Positions 33,416 through 46,075 of a stretch of DNA of 64,000 nucleotides are shown here, piece by piece. The stretch is from Zygaena filipendulae. Lineage: Eukaryota > Arthropoda > Insecta > Lepidoptera > Zygaenidae. Location: positions 5,897,501 through 5,961,500 of the forward strand of contig OU015662.1 in NCBI GenBank assembly GCA_907165275.2, in the 5' to 3' direction. The stretch's first letter is position 1. Each line of letters opens with the position of its first letter. Below the pieces are notes generated by a model. The model made no database searches, was not told the DNA's origin, and saw only the letters and a list, made by a program, of their open reading frames with translations. The position numbers and the translations under genes are program-made.

Positions 33416-35684
33416 AAACATTATTTGTATAGTTCATATCATAGTATTTATAGACTTGGCAGCATTTTCTGACATTAAATTATTACAATGAAATTAATAT
33501 AGTTGTTTTTATTCATTACAACCCATTAAAATCAGATATTAAAACCTAGTTTAGATAAACATTTATCATTTAAGGTACAAATATAAAATATTATACACAT
33601 AGGTATAGCTGTTATGGTGGTATAATTATGTGTAAATAAATAAATAAAAATAAAATAATATTATATATTATATACGTATTTATATCCAGTCTTTCTTTTC
33701 TCACCACCTTCGTGGCTGGTGATTTGTATTCTCATCTTTTTATACCAGAAGTTATGGGGTTTAACTCCCACTATATCCAAAGTTCAAACCAAATTTGTGT
33801 GGAAACAATCTATGTCTTAGTGTTCAAATGCGTGTGTAGTGACTAGTCATCCTAGAACTACTTTGACTATGCAATCAACGAAATATATCTAGTTCCGATA
33901 ACTCGTGTGACGTCAAACGCCTACTGTGGTTCCCAATCATTTAAGATTGAGTCAACGTTAACAGAGACATCGTGAATGAAAGGAGAGCACACGATAAACT
34001 TAACGTCAAATCACGATTGTCAGACCCTATATCGAAACGATCGTGATCCAAAGTTGCTTCCATACACCTGGAAGTGATTAAAAAAGTAATGTCCTTAAAA
34101 AAAAGTAGTTAGAGATGAGGCAAGTTTATTATAAACTTAATATCTATTTAAATAACCCTTCACTTGGATTGGTGGTTTCTATACATATAACATTTTTAAT
34201 ATCAAATGGTGTGTATAATTATTATGAATCCATTCCTTAAATACGATGCATACTGCAAATATCTAACTCGCTACTGATCTTTCCGTGGTATGGGCAGTGA
34301 ATATGAGCCTTGACTTGGCCGGCGCTCTCACATTATGGATACATTTTTTTGATCCTTAACTAAAAATAAGAAGGTCGATGTAGGTAACACAAACATAATA
34401 GTTATCCCACTTATCACATTAGGCAGTCAAACCAGGCGACATAAAAAGTCAACGGCTATGTTATTACACGAACAGACGCATTCCTCCCTTGTTCGTCGCA
34501 TTTGTTCCCATGAGTTGAAACTGGAAACAATTTCATATCTTTACACAACATATTCACAGCGCGACGCATATATTTGCGTTGGTGACTTGGTCACTCTGAC
34601 AAATTAGAGCTGCCGACCACAGGAGTTAAAGAAATTTAAACGATATAATATATCATTTTTAAATATTATTCTAACATTTATGGTACTCTATTGAGATGAG
34701 TGAAGGTTTAAAGTCGTTTGCAGATGCATTAGTACCTATCTAACGCTTGATGTCTACAATGTTTTTAAGAGTAAGCTGCTACTGAGCTCATAGCGATTAC
34801 AAAGACGCAGCCGATATTGTGCGTGTTTATTTAATGTGTTAGTGATGGCCACACCGCTAGTATTGTCAAATTTGTCCACAGGAGATCCTTAGGCGCTAAG
34901 TTTAGTTTGGTCTGGTTAGTGCAAGCCGGCGTTCCGACAAAGTGTTCATAGTGATACGAAGCTAGTAGTCGACTACAATGAAAAATTATTATTATATCAT
35001 GCTCGGATGTTGAACGACTTGTGATAACTATTTATCAAAGCGCTGTAGAGTTTTGTGAAAACTATGTAGAGCTACGTGGCTATGATAGTTATAGTTAGGA
35101 TAAGTTCAAAGAGTCAAAACTAAAAAAGAGTCCTCGTCAAAACCAATCGTATGACCACAATTTGATGGAGCTATGCCGTTTGTTGTTACAAAGTTCCCAT
35201 GGCCAGCTTTCGGCTCCATCATCTGATCAACTATATGTCATAATAGTATTGCATTGTCATCCATATTATACATACAAAGTTTGAATTTAGGTACTTCTTA
35301 GATTTATTTATTACATTGTTAGTTACAAGTGAAGCTATTTATATAAAAATATTTTTGACTCAATTAACTATAATGTAGAATAATGTGTAGAGTTGGGTAA
35401 CAGCACATTACACGTGCACATTTTTTTATATGTAAATACCCCAATATCTGAACATGAAAAATTCTGACTCCGTATTTTTTAAAGATTTATGCTCACTAAG
35501 AGGTTATTAGGTATTTAATCAGTTTTATGCTGAGTAAAATTAACAATTAACTTATAATACACACATGTCAAGTGAAGTTAGAGCAAAGAAAAGGGAACTG
35601 GCGACGCAGCAGCCCCACGTGTATGTATTATTTGGAGCCAATTTTGACCCCTCGTAAGTGAAATTTTGTTAACTTATAATCTTA
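33416..35684. other. Intergenic, no gene seen
   Basis: Low-complexity AAAT/AATA near 33630-33665. A GC-richer stretch at 34830-34960 lacks an open, splice-flanked frame. Nothing else was recognised. Confidence 0.4.
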
Positions 35685-35687
35685 CTA

Positions 35688-35940
35688 TCTGTTTCCCGCG
35701 GTTTTATCCGCATTAATTTCGGAAATCCCGCAGCAATTCCGGGATAAAAGTACCATATATACTTTTCTGTATCCCCAAAACGTGTAGTATACAAAATTTA
35801 ATGCAGCTTCACACACATTATATCCTTGTCTACACCCCTCACATCGTGTATGTAAAATTTGATGATCGGTTGAGTCGTTGGGCGTTAAAACGTAACTAAC
35901 AAACAAACACACTTTCGCATAATAATATGTATTATTAGAG
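35688..35940 (+). repeat. Dispersed CCGCGG-core repeat
   Basis: It runs from 'gtttcccgcggttttatccg' through 'aattccgggataaaagtacc' to the 3' block 'cactttcgcataataatatg'. Confidence 0.8.
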
Positions 35941-36079
35941 ATTTGAGTCTGGATTTGATTCAAAGTATACATATAAGCGGTCGATATAGTCGTAACGTGA
36001 ATAAAGAAAAATAAAAAAAAACGTACAAATTAACTTCAAACCCATTTTGTTAACCCTAAAAAATGCACAAAATATTTCC

Positions 36080-36330
36080 ACATACGTTTTAACGATCCAT
36101 GCCGCGGCGGCGAGTGTACCTACAATGGCGTTTAGGGCGCACGGGGCGCGCATGGGCTCTTTATCTCGCTCACGTTCCCTTGTTTTATTTATTAGAAAGA
36201 TTTATTATTTACCACGGGGCTCGCACACGACGTGTCACGAATCCAGGACGAAAAAATCGGAGAGCCACGTTAATGCGCGAGCTGCGAGTACGCACGTGAC
36301 GTGATCCAGTGTGATCGTCGTAGCCAATCG
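36080..36330. other. GC-rich island, possible minus-strand first exon
   Basis: CpG-rich sequence with CACGTGACGTG near 36293-36303. On the minus strand an ATG at 36153 opens MRAPCALNAIVGTLAAAAWI then VKTYVE, a signal-peptide-like start, but no convincing donor or partner exon follows. It could equally be a promoter or enhancer. Confidence 0.2.
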
Positions 36331-36689
36331 ATTACGATTTAAATGAGGGCTGCACTTTGTCGCAAAAGTTCGTAACTAACGACGACTTAAAAAAAAATTA
36401 TCCGTAATGATATGGCAAAATTTAATAAATTCACAAAAGAGATTTATCAATACGATAAAAATTCTACTAGTATGGTACTATTTTAAATTTTATAATAATT
36501 AATTACAATGAATAATGTCTTAATGTAAACATTTGACCAAAGAATACCTAGTTGTACGCGTACCTACAATTGTTTAATTACCCGTGGTCTTACTCCGTAA
36601 TTTCTACCTTTATCCATTAATTGTTCCTTCAGTGATCTTACTAGCTGACTGTCTTTTAATATACATAATATGTCACTTTAATATATATA

Positions 36690-36885
36690 ATACTATCTGC
36701 GCCCCGTGGTTTCATCCGCGGGAGTTTCGGAATTTCCGCAGGAACTATTTTTCTTCTAAAATAAAAGTGGCCTAAGTTAGTCCATAAAATATCAGCTATC
36801 TGCCAGTGAAACTCCCGTTGAAATCGGTCCAGCCGTTTCAGAGATAGGCGTGGTGGGCGGAACAAACAGACAGACAGAAAAAAAA
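36690..36885 (+). repeat. Dispersed CCGCGG-core repeat
   Basis: 'gcgccccgtggtttcatccg', 'cgggagtttcggaatttccg', then 'aatcggtccagccgtttcag' and 'aacaaacagacagacag'. Confidence 0.8.
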
Positions 36886-37092
36886 AATGTTTTTTATGTA
36901 AATACGGTATATAATTTTATATCGTCCCTTAGCTTACAAATAAGAGACGAAAAAAAATGTCTATTTTAAAAAATCTGTGGAAATTTTCTATATTATGCGA
37001 TGCGATATGCATTTAGTGAAAAGTTGTTAATTTGGAATTACAAACATGCAGACAATCCAATTTAATTTATATATTTATATTATATATGTGTG

Positions 37093-37447
37093 TATACACC
37101 GTGTTAATGAATTAACTGAAAACTAGAAAGTAGTTTGCTCAGAATCTACTAGCGAATCTATCGCACTATGTTTTAATATAGGTTATATTTTTTCATTTTT
37201 ATCAGACCATGTCTAAATTGTTCATAATACAATATTTGGCGCGTACGCCGCCCGCAGCAAAAAAATTCGAACAGGTAGGCGCGGGCGTAGCGCTTGGAAT
37301 TTCGTAGATAGGTCACCTCCAAACTAATGGTGAATAACTTTTAAAGTATAAATTTTTTCGACATAAAATATATTTTCATCATATTATTGTTTATTTTTTT
37401 AAATGGGGTGTATCAGGTTTTCAGTTAATTCATTAACACGTTGTATA
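37093..37447. mobile_element. MITE with 31-bp terminal inverted repeats
   Basis: The left end 37093-37123 (TATACACCGTGTTAATGAAT..., ending CTGAAAAC) and the right end 37417-37447 are inverse complements with one mismatch. The 355-bp unit has no ORF. A GC-rich core (37238-37310, cgtacgccgcccgcagc) sits in an AT-rich body. It is flanked by TATATA tracts. Only one copy was seen here, so family status is unproven. Confidence 0.75.
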
Positions 37448-37557
37448 TATATATTATGTTTAAGTAATATGATGTATAATATAATATATAATATAATAAA
37501 ACACGGCATAGACAATAATCTTTTCATTACTCATACTCGGAAAGTAGGTCTGAAGTT

Positions 37558-38125
37558 GCGGGTCAAGAGAAGCGGGTTGAAAGTAACCCTTTTCAGCCCT
37601 AGGGAGAATCGCTTTCAACTGACAACTGTCAAATTATTAAAAAAAACTAGGTCTATTTTCACATTTCAATTGAACCATGTTTCAACTTTCTATACAGCCA
37701 GCGCGATGTAAAATTGAAATAACGTAAAGTTTAAGTAGGTATTAATTAAAATAAAATTCACTCACTTTTTCTTAAGCTAATTCCTATTTATATTTTTTTA
37801 TTTTCTTTAATTAATACTTAATAATTAAAGAAAATATTTTCTTTAGGTCGCCACAATGTAAATAAAAAATACTGGCTGAATAGCTAGCCGGCCAAAGAAA
37901 AAGAAATAGGTGGGAAAGTGTCAAGCGACTATCCGATCTTCACTCATTTTTTCTTTAGCTAATTCCTATTTTTATTTTAACTTTCCTTGCATTCGTAATG
38001 AAAAGCACAGTGTTACCCTCGGGAGAAAGACTTATTTAGTCCCTCGATCTATTGGCGCCCTCGCTACGCTCGGGCGCCAAACGCCGTCTCGGGACTACAT
38101 AAGTTACTTTCACCCCTAGGATAAC
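37558..38125. repeat. Unclassified repeat-like segment with internal palindromes
   Basis: It contains a perfect 14-bp hairpin (37800-37813 with 37822-37835), an imperfect direct repeat (gctaattcctattt near 37777 and 37959), and TTGGCGCCC ... GGGCGCCAA (about 38051-38079). CCCTAGG words near both ends hint at inverted ends. There is no gene. Confidence 0.4.
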
Positions 38126-38434
38126 AATGTACTATTACCGTTTTGAGACAATCATTTATCAAATACAAGGTTTTTCAGTCATTGCGATCTATCATGTAGG
38201 TCTGCCCACACCACGACTATACAGTACCTACGTGATCAACACTTGAAAGCTTCTTAAGTATCCTAGCTTTAGCTTTCCTCATGTCTTTTCCGAGTTTTGT
38301 GATTCAGTAGTGAAACAAAAAACAGTAATATAATAACAAAATAATAGACTAAAGTCGCTACAACTTATCGCAAATATTTTGAAAGAAAAAAAAAGGTTAA
38401 CTATACTATACTATATACTATGGTTTTTTAAGAA

Positions 38435-38478
38435 ATAAACTTATTACTTACTTACTTACTTATTACTTACTTACTGTA
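38435..38478. repeat. TTAC microsatellite
   Basis: Short interrupted (CTTA)n run. Confidence 0.85.
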
Positions 38479-38751
38479 TGTTCTTGATAAGACATAAGGG
38501 CAAAAATCAATAAGGAAAATCACATTTATTTCAGTTTTTCTCTCAACTAATGATTTTGAGCCATTTTATTTATTTATTTATTTTGGTGGTTTAAAAACAA
38601 ATTAGTCATCGTTGTATTTAAGTGAAGCAGATCTCGCAGGGGACTCATTAGTAAGGTCTATGCACCCCTACCATTCGATTCCGTTAACTCACTAACCCTT
38701 GCTGAAGGACTTCTGAATAGTCCGTAATATTTAGGGCTTATATTAAAAACT

Positions 38752-39215
38752 AGCTGTGCCCCGCGGTTTCACCCGCGGTAATTTCGGAGTTTCCGCGGGA
38801 ATTCCAGGATAAAAAGTACCCAAAACTTTTCAACCCTGACAACGTGCATGTCAAATTTCATCCAAATCCGTTCAGCCGTTTTTGCGTGATTGAGTGGTAT
38901 GCGAGGATAAGAGCTCAAAATCGCATTTTCATCCGACTTGCTTCAAATTTATCGTCACTGCTCAGCTCTTATATGTCTTAGCGTTATGTTATATAGCCTA
39001 TAACCTGCCCAGAAGTATGGCCTACAATCGTACCAAGATTGGTTAAAATCCCTTCAGTAGTTTTTGACCCATGCGTGCACATACAGACAGACAGACAAAA
39101 AATTTACTAATTGCATTTTTGGCATCAGTATCGATCACCATTCATCCTCCAATATTAATTTTGAATATATATTCAATGTACAGAATTGACCTCTCTACAG
39201 TTTTATTATAAGTAT
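38752..39215 (+). repeat. Dispersed CCGCGG-core repeat, near-complete copy
   Basis: It begins AGCTGTGCCCCGCGGTTTCA, is among the least diverged copies, and carries 'aaatccgttcagccgttttt' and 'cagacagacagac' blocks downstream. Confidence 0.85.
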
Positions 39216-39225
39216 AGATATAGAC

Positions 39226-39412
39226 TAGCTGACCTCCGCAGTTTTACCCTCGTCAATTTCGTAGTTCCTGTGAGAGTTTCGGAACAAAAAGTGCCTTATG
39301 TATTTTTTTGTACCTCTGATAACGTGTGTACAAAGTTTCATGATGATCGCTCGGGTGGTTAAAAGGCGTGAAAATGTAACAAACTCACTTTCACATTTAT
39401 AATAGTAAGGAA
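39226..39412 (+). repeat. Dispersed CCGCGG-core repeat, diverged copy
   Basis: 'actagctgacctccgcagtt' to 'ttcacatttataatagtaag'; it follows the previous copy directly. Confidence 0.7.
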
Positions 39413-39751
39413 AAATTATAGACTTTTAACATTTTTTATTAAATGAATATGGTATATGAAGTTCTATTTCGTTCACTTGGTTTACAATAGCTGAGTACCT
39501 ATACCTAATTTAAAAAAAAAAAACCGTATATAAACAAAATGAAAATTAACCGAGCTTAAAGGAAACCACAGGGTTTTTCCGTTTATTAACTCGTCTACTG
39601 ACGCACGAGCCTCGAGATTAAGGTTTTATGTATATCTGGAACTTGTTGCTACAATTTGGTATTACGCATGGGTGTAGATTACATAAAACTAAGTACTGTA
39701 TCACTTAATCACTCCTAAATGACATAATTTATTAAGAATATAATTTATATT

Positions 39752-40190
39752 TTTAATCGACTTCCAAAAAGGAGGAGGTTCTATGTTCGATTGTATGTAT
39801 GTTTTTTTTTTATGTATGTTCACCGATTACTCGAAGACGGTTGGACCGATTTCAAAAATTCTTTTTTTTTTGAAAGGGTATACTCCCAATTAGGTCCCAT
39901 TGCAACCAAGTCGGGATCTGATGAAATCTTGGATCTTGGCCAAATATGGAGGGTAGATGGACTAAGTCGACTCCCGCCACCAGCTCTTCGTGAGCACAAC
40001 CCAAGTGGGAGACACCAGCGGGCTTGTCACCGAATTCAAACCGATCAGTGGTAGCACAAACCAATAATAATATTATGCGTATTTTTGTCATTTGGATTAA
40101 TTCGATATTTTGTTATTTTTAGCTTTTTATTTAGCTTTTTATTAGTTTTGTGTTTTTGGAAGTCGGTTTTAATTTTTTTGTTAAAAATTT
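39752..40190 (+). mobile_element. Non-autonomous element with CGACTTCC ends, copy 1
   Basis: It starts TTTTAATCGACTTCCAAAAA and ends GTGTTTTTGGAAGTCGGTTT, so the ends are inverted. The inside shares GGAGGAGGTTCT, GAAAGGGTAT, GATCTGATG, CAAACCGATCAGTG and GCACAAACCAATAATAATAT with the copy at 61525. The short ORF over it is not conserved between the copies. Confidence 0.7.
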
Positions 40191-42210
40191 GTTTTTGGTG
40201 ATGTTATTGTATTTTTTATGTACTTAATATTGTAATTGGCTAATATAGTATATACTAATACTAATTTATATTTTTAATTAGGTGCGGTTTTATATTTTTA
40301 ATGAAATTTAAAAGACAGTCAATCTCATAATGTTCTTTTTTTTTTAATAATCATAACGTGTTTTTAGCCATTGATATCAAAAATTTTAGATTAAAAAAAA
40401 GAACCTTTAGTTGTTTATTCTTCAAATGGTGACTTTATTTTGTATACAGCGCGATACTACTTTGATTATTTTAAATAGTTATACTTATTTTGTTCCCAAA
40501 GTATTATAACAAAATTACAATTTTAAAGCAAAAAATCAAATTGTATTCACCAACTTGGGAGTGTTCACAGCAAAAATACGCGTTTGCCGTGACCGGGCGG
40601 GCAAACACTCATAACAAACACGAAGACGCTCGACAGTCCTTGTTTGACATTATCTGTGTGTTCTGTGAGCCCTTATTTCAAATATTGAGCATTGACACTT
40701 TGCCAGGTTAGTTACGTCCACGTAAAAGTAAAGTGTGCAATTTCCGTTGTGTACATACAACCTTTTTGCCGCACCATTTGTTGTTAAACTAATAATAAAA
40801 GCAAAAAAACGTAACAATATAATTATGTATACCTACAGTCTAATTGAGAACTTTTTTTTTGGGTTAAATAGAATTTTATTTTCATTTTATTACTAGAGTA
40901 GGTACATTTCGAACTCTATAAGTGTTATTATAAAATAGTAAAACACTAGTCTTAAAATTTTTAGTAGTTTTAAAAGATTTACATTACATTCTATAGTAAT
41001 TTTAAATATATTGTGTAGATACCTCAGTAACATAAAATCTAAAACACTCGAAACAGTTTTTAATTTTTTCATAGGAAATAATTAGCAGACACACAACACA
41101 ATTTGCGACTAGAAAAAGAAGAGTGTCTAACTGTTAAGGGTGAGTAAAGGTGACGTCGAAAATTTCATTAAAACATTTAAAGAGTCTAAAGTGGCAAAAG
41201 GATAACTAAATTGACGATTGGTCAAATTAATTAAATTTCAGACAAAATTTGAAACAAGTGATTGTGTGTGATCTTTTTGTCTCCAAAGGTCATACATGTT
41301 CCGTTTGTAGACTTGACCTCGATTGAGTTGACGGACAAAAAGACGTAACTGACACTTTATTCAATACAAAGATTGACATTATAGTATAACTTCAGTTGCG
41401 CACCGCTGCTCTCGTAACCAGACAGGAAGTGAGACGCGTGCCTTTCAGCATTTATCACCAACCTTTGGTTGTCAATTGATTCTTTTTGCTTAAATTTATT
41501 TAGACAACAATAATTGTTTGAAATATTTTTTATTTAATTCGCAACTTATTGGGGCATAAAACAAACTCAAATGTTGAATATCTTTCAAGTCAAACCTGTT
41601 GACTTATTTTGATACCCATTTTTTTTCATATATAAACAGATAGAAATTTACCTATTTGTATAAACTTTTAAACTTTTTAGGATATTCCATATAATTCTTT
41701 ATTCGTATTATATGTATATTTATTTCATTTAAGTCATTTTTGGTATGTCTATAGTGAAAATTGTTAGTGCTGGAAACCTGAAAGTCATCCCAACATCGAA
41801 CTGATAAGACGCAGAGATTTTGGTCCAGATATAGTAAGTCTGAGGGCCGAAAAGTGACATCTATTGCATCCAAGGAACATTAAAGGATTCCTCAGGGAAT
41901 CCTGAAAGTCACGTGACCAATTGTAAAAGCAACAGTTACCTGGGCGTGACACTAAATTTAGGTCAAATTGGTCCGGAAAGCTTAAAATTCCATCTGATAT
42001 GTATGTACTTAAACCTTACACCATTCTCACGTTCTCTTTACGACCTTTACCTAAGACATATTTGATACAACTGAAGGTTTAAGATGTGGTTTTCATATGA
42101 AATAATCATAGATCAGTTGGCAAGTTTTTATATTTCACATGAAAAAACAGAATGTTATAAACAACCTTTTAAGTCACTGGTCAAGGTGGTCAATTTTCTT
42201 ACCTAACCTA
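40191..42210. other. Intergenic, no gene seen
   Basis: AT-rich. The open frame at 40490-40711 lacks an ATG start and splice context. No element ends were recognised. Confidence 0.4.
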
Positions 42211-42214
42211 ATAT

Positions 42215-42345
42215 CCTAACTATTATAAATGTGAATGTGAGTTTATTTGTTTGTTACGCTTTCACGCTTTACCGGCTCAACCGATCGTCGTGTAATTTGG
42301 CATAAACCTTGTCAGGGATACACAAAAGTGCATAGAGTAGTGTTC
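42215..42345 (-). repeat. 3' part of the dispersed repeat (minus)
   Basis: 'aactattataaatgtgaatg', 'gttacgctttcacgctttac' and 'cggctcaaccgatcg' match the 3' half of the CCGCGG-core repeat. The 5' CCGCGG part is missing. Confidence 0.55.
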
Positions 42346-44324
42346 CAGAATTCAATAATAAGAATAAATCTACACGAAATTCTACTTGAGAAGGGTTTGT
42401 AAACAACATATCATAATTATTTAAATGAAAATAATTCAAGGATCTCAATAGGCAAATTTCAAAAAATTATACAGTATTTGTCTATCTGTATAGATACCTA
42501 AGCTTATCACGGAAAACCGGCAGAGCGAAATCGTACTAAATAGGTATTGTGCAAAAAAATATAGTGTAAGATTATACCTCAATTGATATTAAATACACTG
42601 CAACAAATTGTGGTATCCAACCTAATAATAGTCAACAATTATGCTTTAATACGTAATTTTATTTTAAATAGAATATAGAATCTATTAATTTTTGTTGTCC
42701 TATATATATGTATGTAATATATGTATTATCCTCGTAGTAAAATTCGTATTACGTTGCAATCATAACGAAAGTGAATCATATACAAGTCATTGAACCACAG
42801 CAAAAATAACTTTAATAAATAACTAGGTATAATGATATGATAAAAAACTATGCTAGAGCATAAAAAGATAAAATTACAGTTGAGAATTTTAATAGCGATG
42901 TTATTATCAAGAACATACGGTTATTTTTGGTGTGGCAGACATCTTTATTGATGACCACATTGGAATAAAGATCGACCTTGCCAGATACAAACAACTATGT
43001 TTCATATTTTATACTCGTAGTATACGTGGTGTCTATACGATGACTGGAATGATGTACGTAGCATAGAAGAATATTGTTATAGATAAGCCGTGCCCCGCTC
43101 TGTCATGTGTATGTCTGTCATGTCCAAATACAGAAACCACAGTTTCGACCAAAAAAAAATATGAATATGATCTCAATCGGTCAAGCAAGTTTGTTCCGAA
43201 GTTACACGAACATAAACAGACGCTCAGCTTAAGATTACTAGGTACCTACATTAAATTTAAAAAATCTCGACCTTAGCGCTACCTGTCTTATCCAGAATTT
43301 GCGGCTGCTAATGCCCGCAAATACATACGCAGGAGTTTCGGAATCCCTCAGGGACTCTTTAGTGTCGATATACAAAGTATCTTACATCTAAAAATTCTTT
43401 TTAAAGACGGCCCAGTCTGCTAGGTTACCTAGTAGACTGGGCCTACTTTAATTTTGTTAAAGTGATCGTTTATTGATATCGTAATGGTCTCTTTTGACAA
43501 ATTGATTATTTCAAGTGCTCTTGATGTTTGCTTTCCTGAGGTCATAGGTACTCATTATCTCGAATGTTTATTAGATAAATAATATTTTGCAGCTCCCGAC
43601 TGTCCCATTAATGTTCTCGCAATTTTTAATTATTATTTTATGTCATTAATTTAAGCATATGAATATGTAATTAAGATATCTTTTTAAGATTGTGGTAATT
43701 TTTTAACAGTTTCTATCTCACAGGTGACTCACAAATATATACGCTACGGTGGTTCCGGGTGAGTCACATAGGTAATTTTATAAAGTATATCCATTGGTAC
43801 CATTAGCTAATTAGCCGTGAAGAAATCATTTCACATAATTTTTATTGTGAAATATCTGAAGACTTTTTTTTTCATTTGGTCTCAAGTGGGATAAAATAAA
43901 AGAAAGCGATTTAAAGCCCTCATTCACTATGACCATAATTACGTCGGGCTAAAATAACGCGCCACGAAAATTGTATTCTCTTGGTGCTCTAAGAAGTTTA
44001 ATTTCAGAAAAAATCATTTATAACGTTTTTTATTACATTCAGAATATTCATTTATAATATTTTAGCTTCCGGAGCGTTTGCGATCTTGTTTTAGGGACGT
44101 GCGATATGAGCAAGGAATGTTGTTGTTCACAGTGAATATGGGTTCAGTTTCTGAGTCAATATGTAAATAAATATACGGAATCGATATTACAATTGGATAG
44201 TCAATCAAACTATAAATAAGCTTTTTAAGCAATATAACTATGTAATATTTTTATTACCTATCATAGTAAATTATATTCATCAACTAGCTGAACATTTAAA
44301 GTAGCTACCTACATTTTATACATA
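42346..44324. other. Intergenic, no gene seen
   Basis: A scrap of the repeat's 5' end lies near 43088. 'gcccagtctgctaggttacc' and its near complement 'ggttacctagtagactgggc' (about 43408-43442) form a short imperfect hairpin. No gene. Confidence 0.4.
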
Positions 44325-44515
44325 TACTAGCTGTCCCCCGAGATTTCATCCGCGGTAATTTCGGAGTTCCCGCAGGAATTCCGGGATAAAAACCATCCTA
44401 TCTTTTAAGTTGGACCATTTTATGAATGGTTACAAAATTTTATCAAAATCCGTTCAGTAGTTTCGGAGTCCATTGCGAACAAACAACGTGACACGTGATT
44501 TATATATATTAGATG
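44325..44515 (+). repeat. Dispersed CCGCGG-core repeat
   Basis: 'ctagctgtcccccgagattt' through 'ttccgggataaaaaccatcc' and 'aaaatccgttcagtagtttc'. Confidence 0.8.
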
Positions 44516-44877
44516 AACCGTTATCTCAAAAAAATGTATGTGAATGGAGCCTTAGTTAAGTCGTTCAGAAGTTACACTATCACAAACAAAATAATAATGA
44601 TTAATAACTTGACCACAGCGCTACTTTTTGGGTTCAGATTTAGCTTTATTAATAATCAATTTAATATAATAATATATCATCGTATATAACTGAAGTCTGC
44701 GGTTTCACTCGCCTTTTTTTTTTTAATTCGTTGGAACCTATTTTTCTCTCGAAACTAAGCATATGCTACGCGGTAGTAAACGTATGTGATGAGGGGTTTT
44801 TTTCTATCCTTAAGGTGTTTAGTAAGTATAAAATACATATGTGTTTACAAAAACTGTATATCTAATGGGTATATAAA

Positions 44878-45115
44878 AATCTCGTATTACACCTATTTGT
44901 TATTGAACTCCTCCGAAACGCCTTGACCGATTTTTATGAAGTTTTTGTGTATACTTATTTGGTAGGTCTGAGAAAAGATTGTAGGCTATTTTTTACACTC
45001 CTAGGTGATAAGGGTAGCTACCCAAAACTTTTATTTTTATTTTTTGGACAAAATTTTACTTTGGAGTTCCTGCGAAAACTCCGACTCACGCGGGTGAAAC
45101 CGCGGTATATACAGC
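44878..45115 (-). repeat. Dispersed CCGCGG-core repeat (minus)
   Basis: It ends 'cacgcgggtgaaaccgcggt'. The upstream part 'cgaaacgccttgaccgattt' matches the primer-like block of other copies. Confidence 0.7.
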
Positions 45116-45649
45116 ATATAATCAGATTATATGCCCTATATACTTTTTACCTTGATGTGGAGTCGAACCCGGGTAACCTACGCACACGTACATATACCTA
45201 TACTAACGCGTAGCATTGCATTGCAGTCAGGTTTATAAGACGCTAATAATATGCAACCACTGCTAGTGTAGACTTACTAAGAATTTTTTTTTTAAACCTA
45301 GCTCTAAGCAAATGATCCAGAATCGTCGGAAGAATGACGCCGAAAAATAAACATGTAGTCAGATGGTAATACCCCATTCTAACTGGTCATACTTTGCTGT
45401 CATCACGTTAACAATTACAATCGCTTCACCATTACAAGAACAATGTCACGGGGCCATATGAATCAGATCGCAATCTGTAATCGTAAAAAATATATTTACT
45501 ACTTACTACTCATCTAATGATTAAATTTGAACAGTAGCTGAATTTTTTTATTTATTTCACCAACTATTTTTTGATATGTCACAGTATTCTAACAAGACGT
45601 CGATTTAACCGCTTTAATCCATAGAAATACAATTGTTACCTACTACGCC

Positions 45650-45925
45650 AATCGGGTCTGATGACGGGTAGTAGGTCAACATTCCTACCCGCTAATCAAG
45701 AGGTTCCGGGTTCGATTCCCGGTGGGGGTGGACATTGTGTGACGAACACAGGGTTCCTTTCCAGTTTGGGCATGCTTATATATCTATCTTATAATATATA
45801 TGTAACAATATGTATTATATACCACGTTTGCTTGGTTTCCACGACACAAGCTTATAGCTTAGTGTGGGATCAAGCAGATCTGTGTGTTGTGAAGTGTTAA
45901 TATTATTATTATTATTTATTTATAC
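45650..45925 (+). mobile_element. tRNA-derived SINE with ATT tail
   Basis: It has a tRNA-like head with the B box GGGTTCGATTCC (45708-45719), an unrelated body of about 160 bp (GGACATTGTGTGACGAACAC ... GCAGATCTGTGTGTTGTGAA) and a (TTA)n tail at 45900-45922. The order head, body, simple tail is that of a SINE. It has no coding role. Confidence 0.75.
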
Positions 45926-46075
45926 AAATGCAAACGTAACTCTGTCTGTTACTTTTTCACGCCTTAACTATGCAACCAAACACTATAAAATTTTGGATAA
46001 ACGTTATCAAGCGTAAAATAAAAGTGTTTGCTACTTAGAATTTGACGTGGATGAAACCGCAAGGAAGAACAGTTA
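45926..46075 (-). repeat. Dispersed CCGCGG-core repeat, eroded
   Basis: 'atgcaaacgtaactctgtct' to 'ggatgaaaccgcaagg'. It begins where the SINE tail ends. Confidence 0.6.

Larger units (their letters stand above)
18600..33420 (+). other. Proposed gene: secreted helical-cytokine-like factor
   Basis: Whole-gene view. Proposed order: promoter, exon 1 (18715 or 18787 to 18973), exon 2 (24327-24511), exon 3 (24902-25000), exon 4 (30365-30523), exon 5 (31271-31453), exon 6 (32011-32181), 3' UTR to AATAAA at 33391. Intron phases are 1,0,0,0,0. From the ATG at 18787 the product has 327 residues: about 63 before a hydrophobic segment (64-86), RQKR at 96-99, and a 228-residue mature part with Cys at 116, 264 and 268, sequons at 119 and 296, and four or more predicted amphipathic helices. 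Exons 2-6 are strongly supported by splice sites and frame; exon 1 is a proposal. The fold is inferred from helix pattern and gene layout. A relation to insect Unpaired or vertebrate IL-6-class cytokines is a hypothesis, as no sequence motif proves it. Confidence 0.7.

Noticed and set aside
40490..40711. 73-codon ORF
   Set aside because: No ATG at the start, no signals, AT-rich composition throughout.
45900..45922. Independent ATT microsatellite
   Set aside because: It is the tail of the SINE that ends there.
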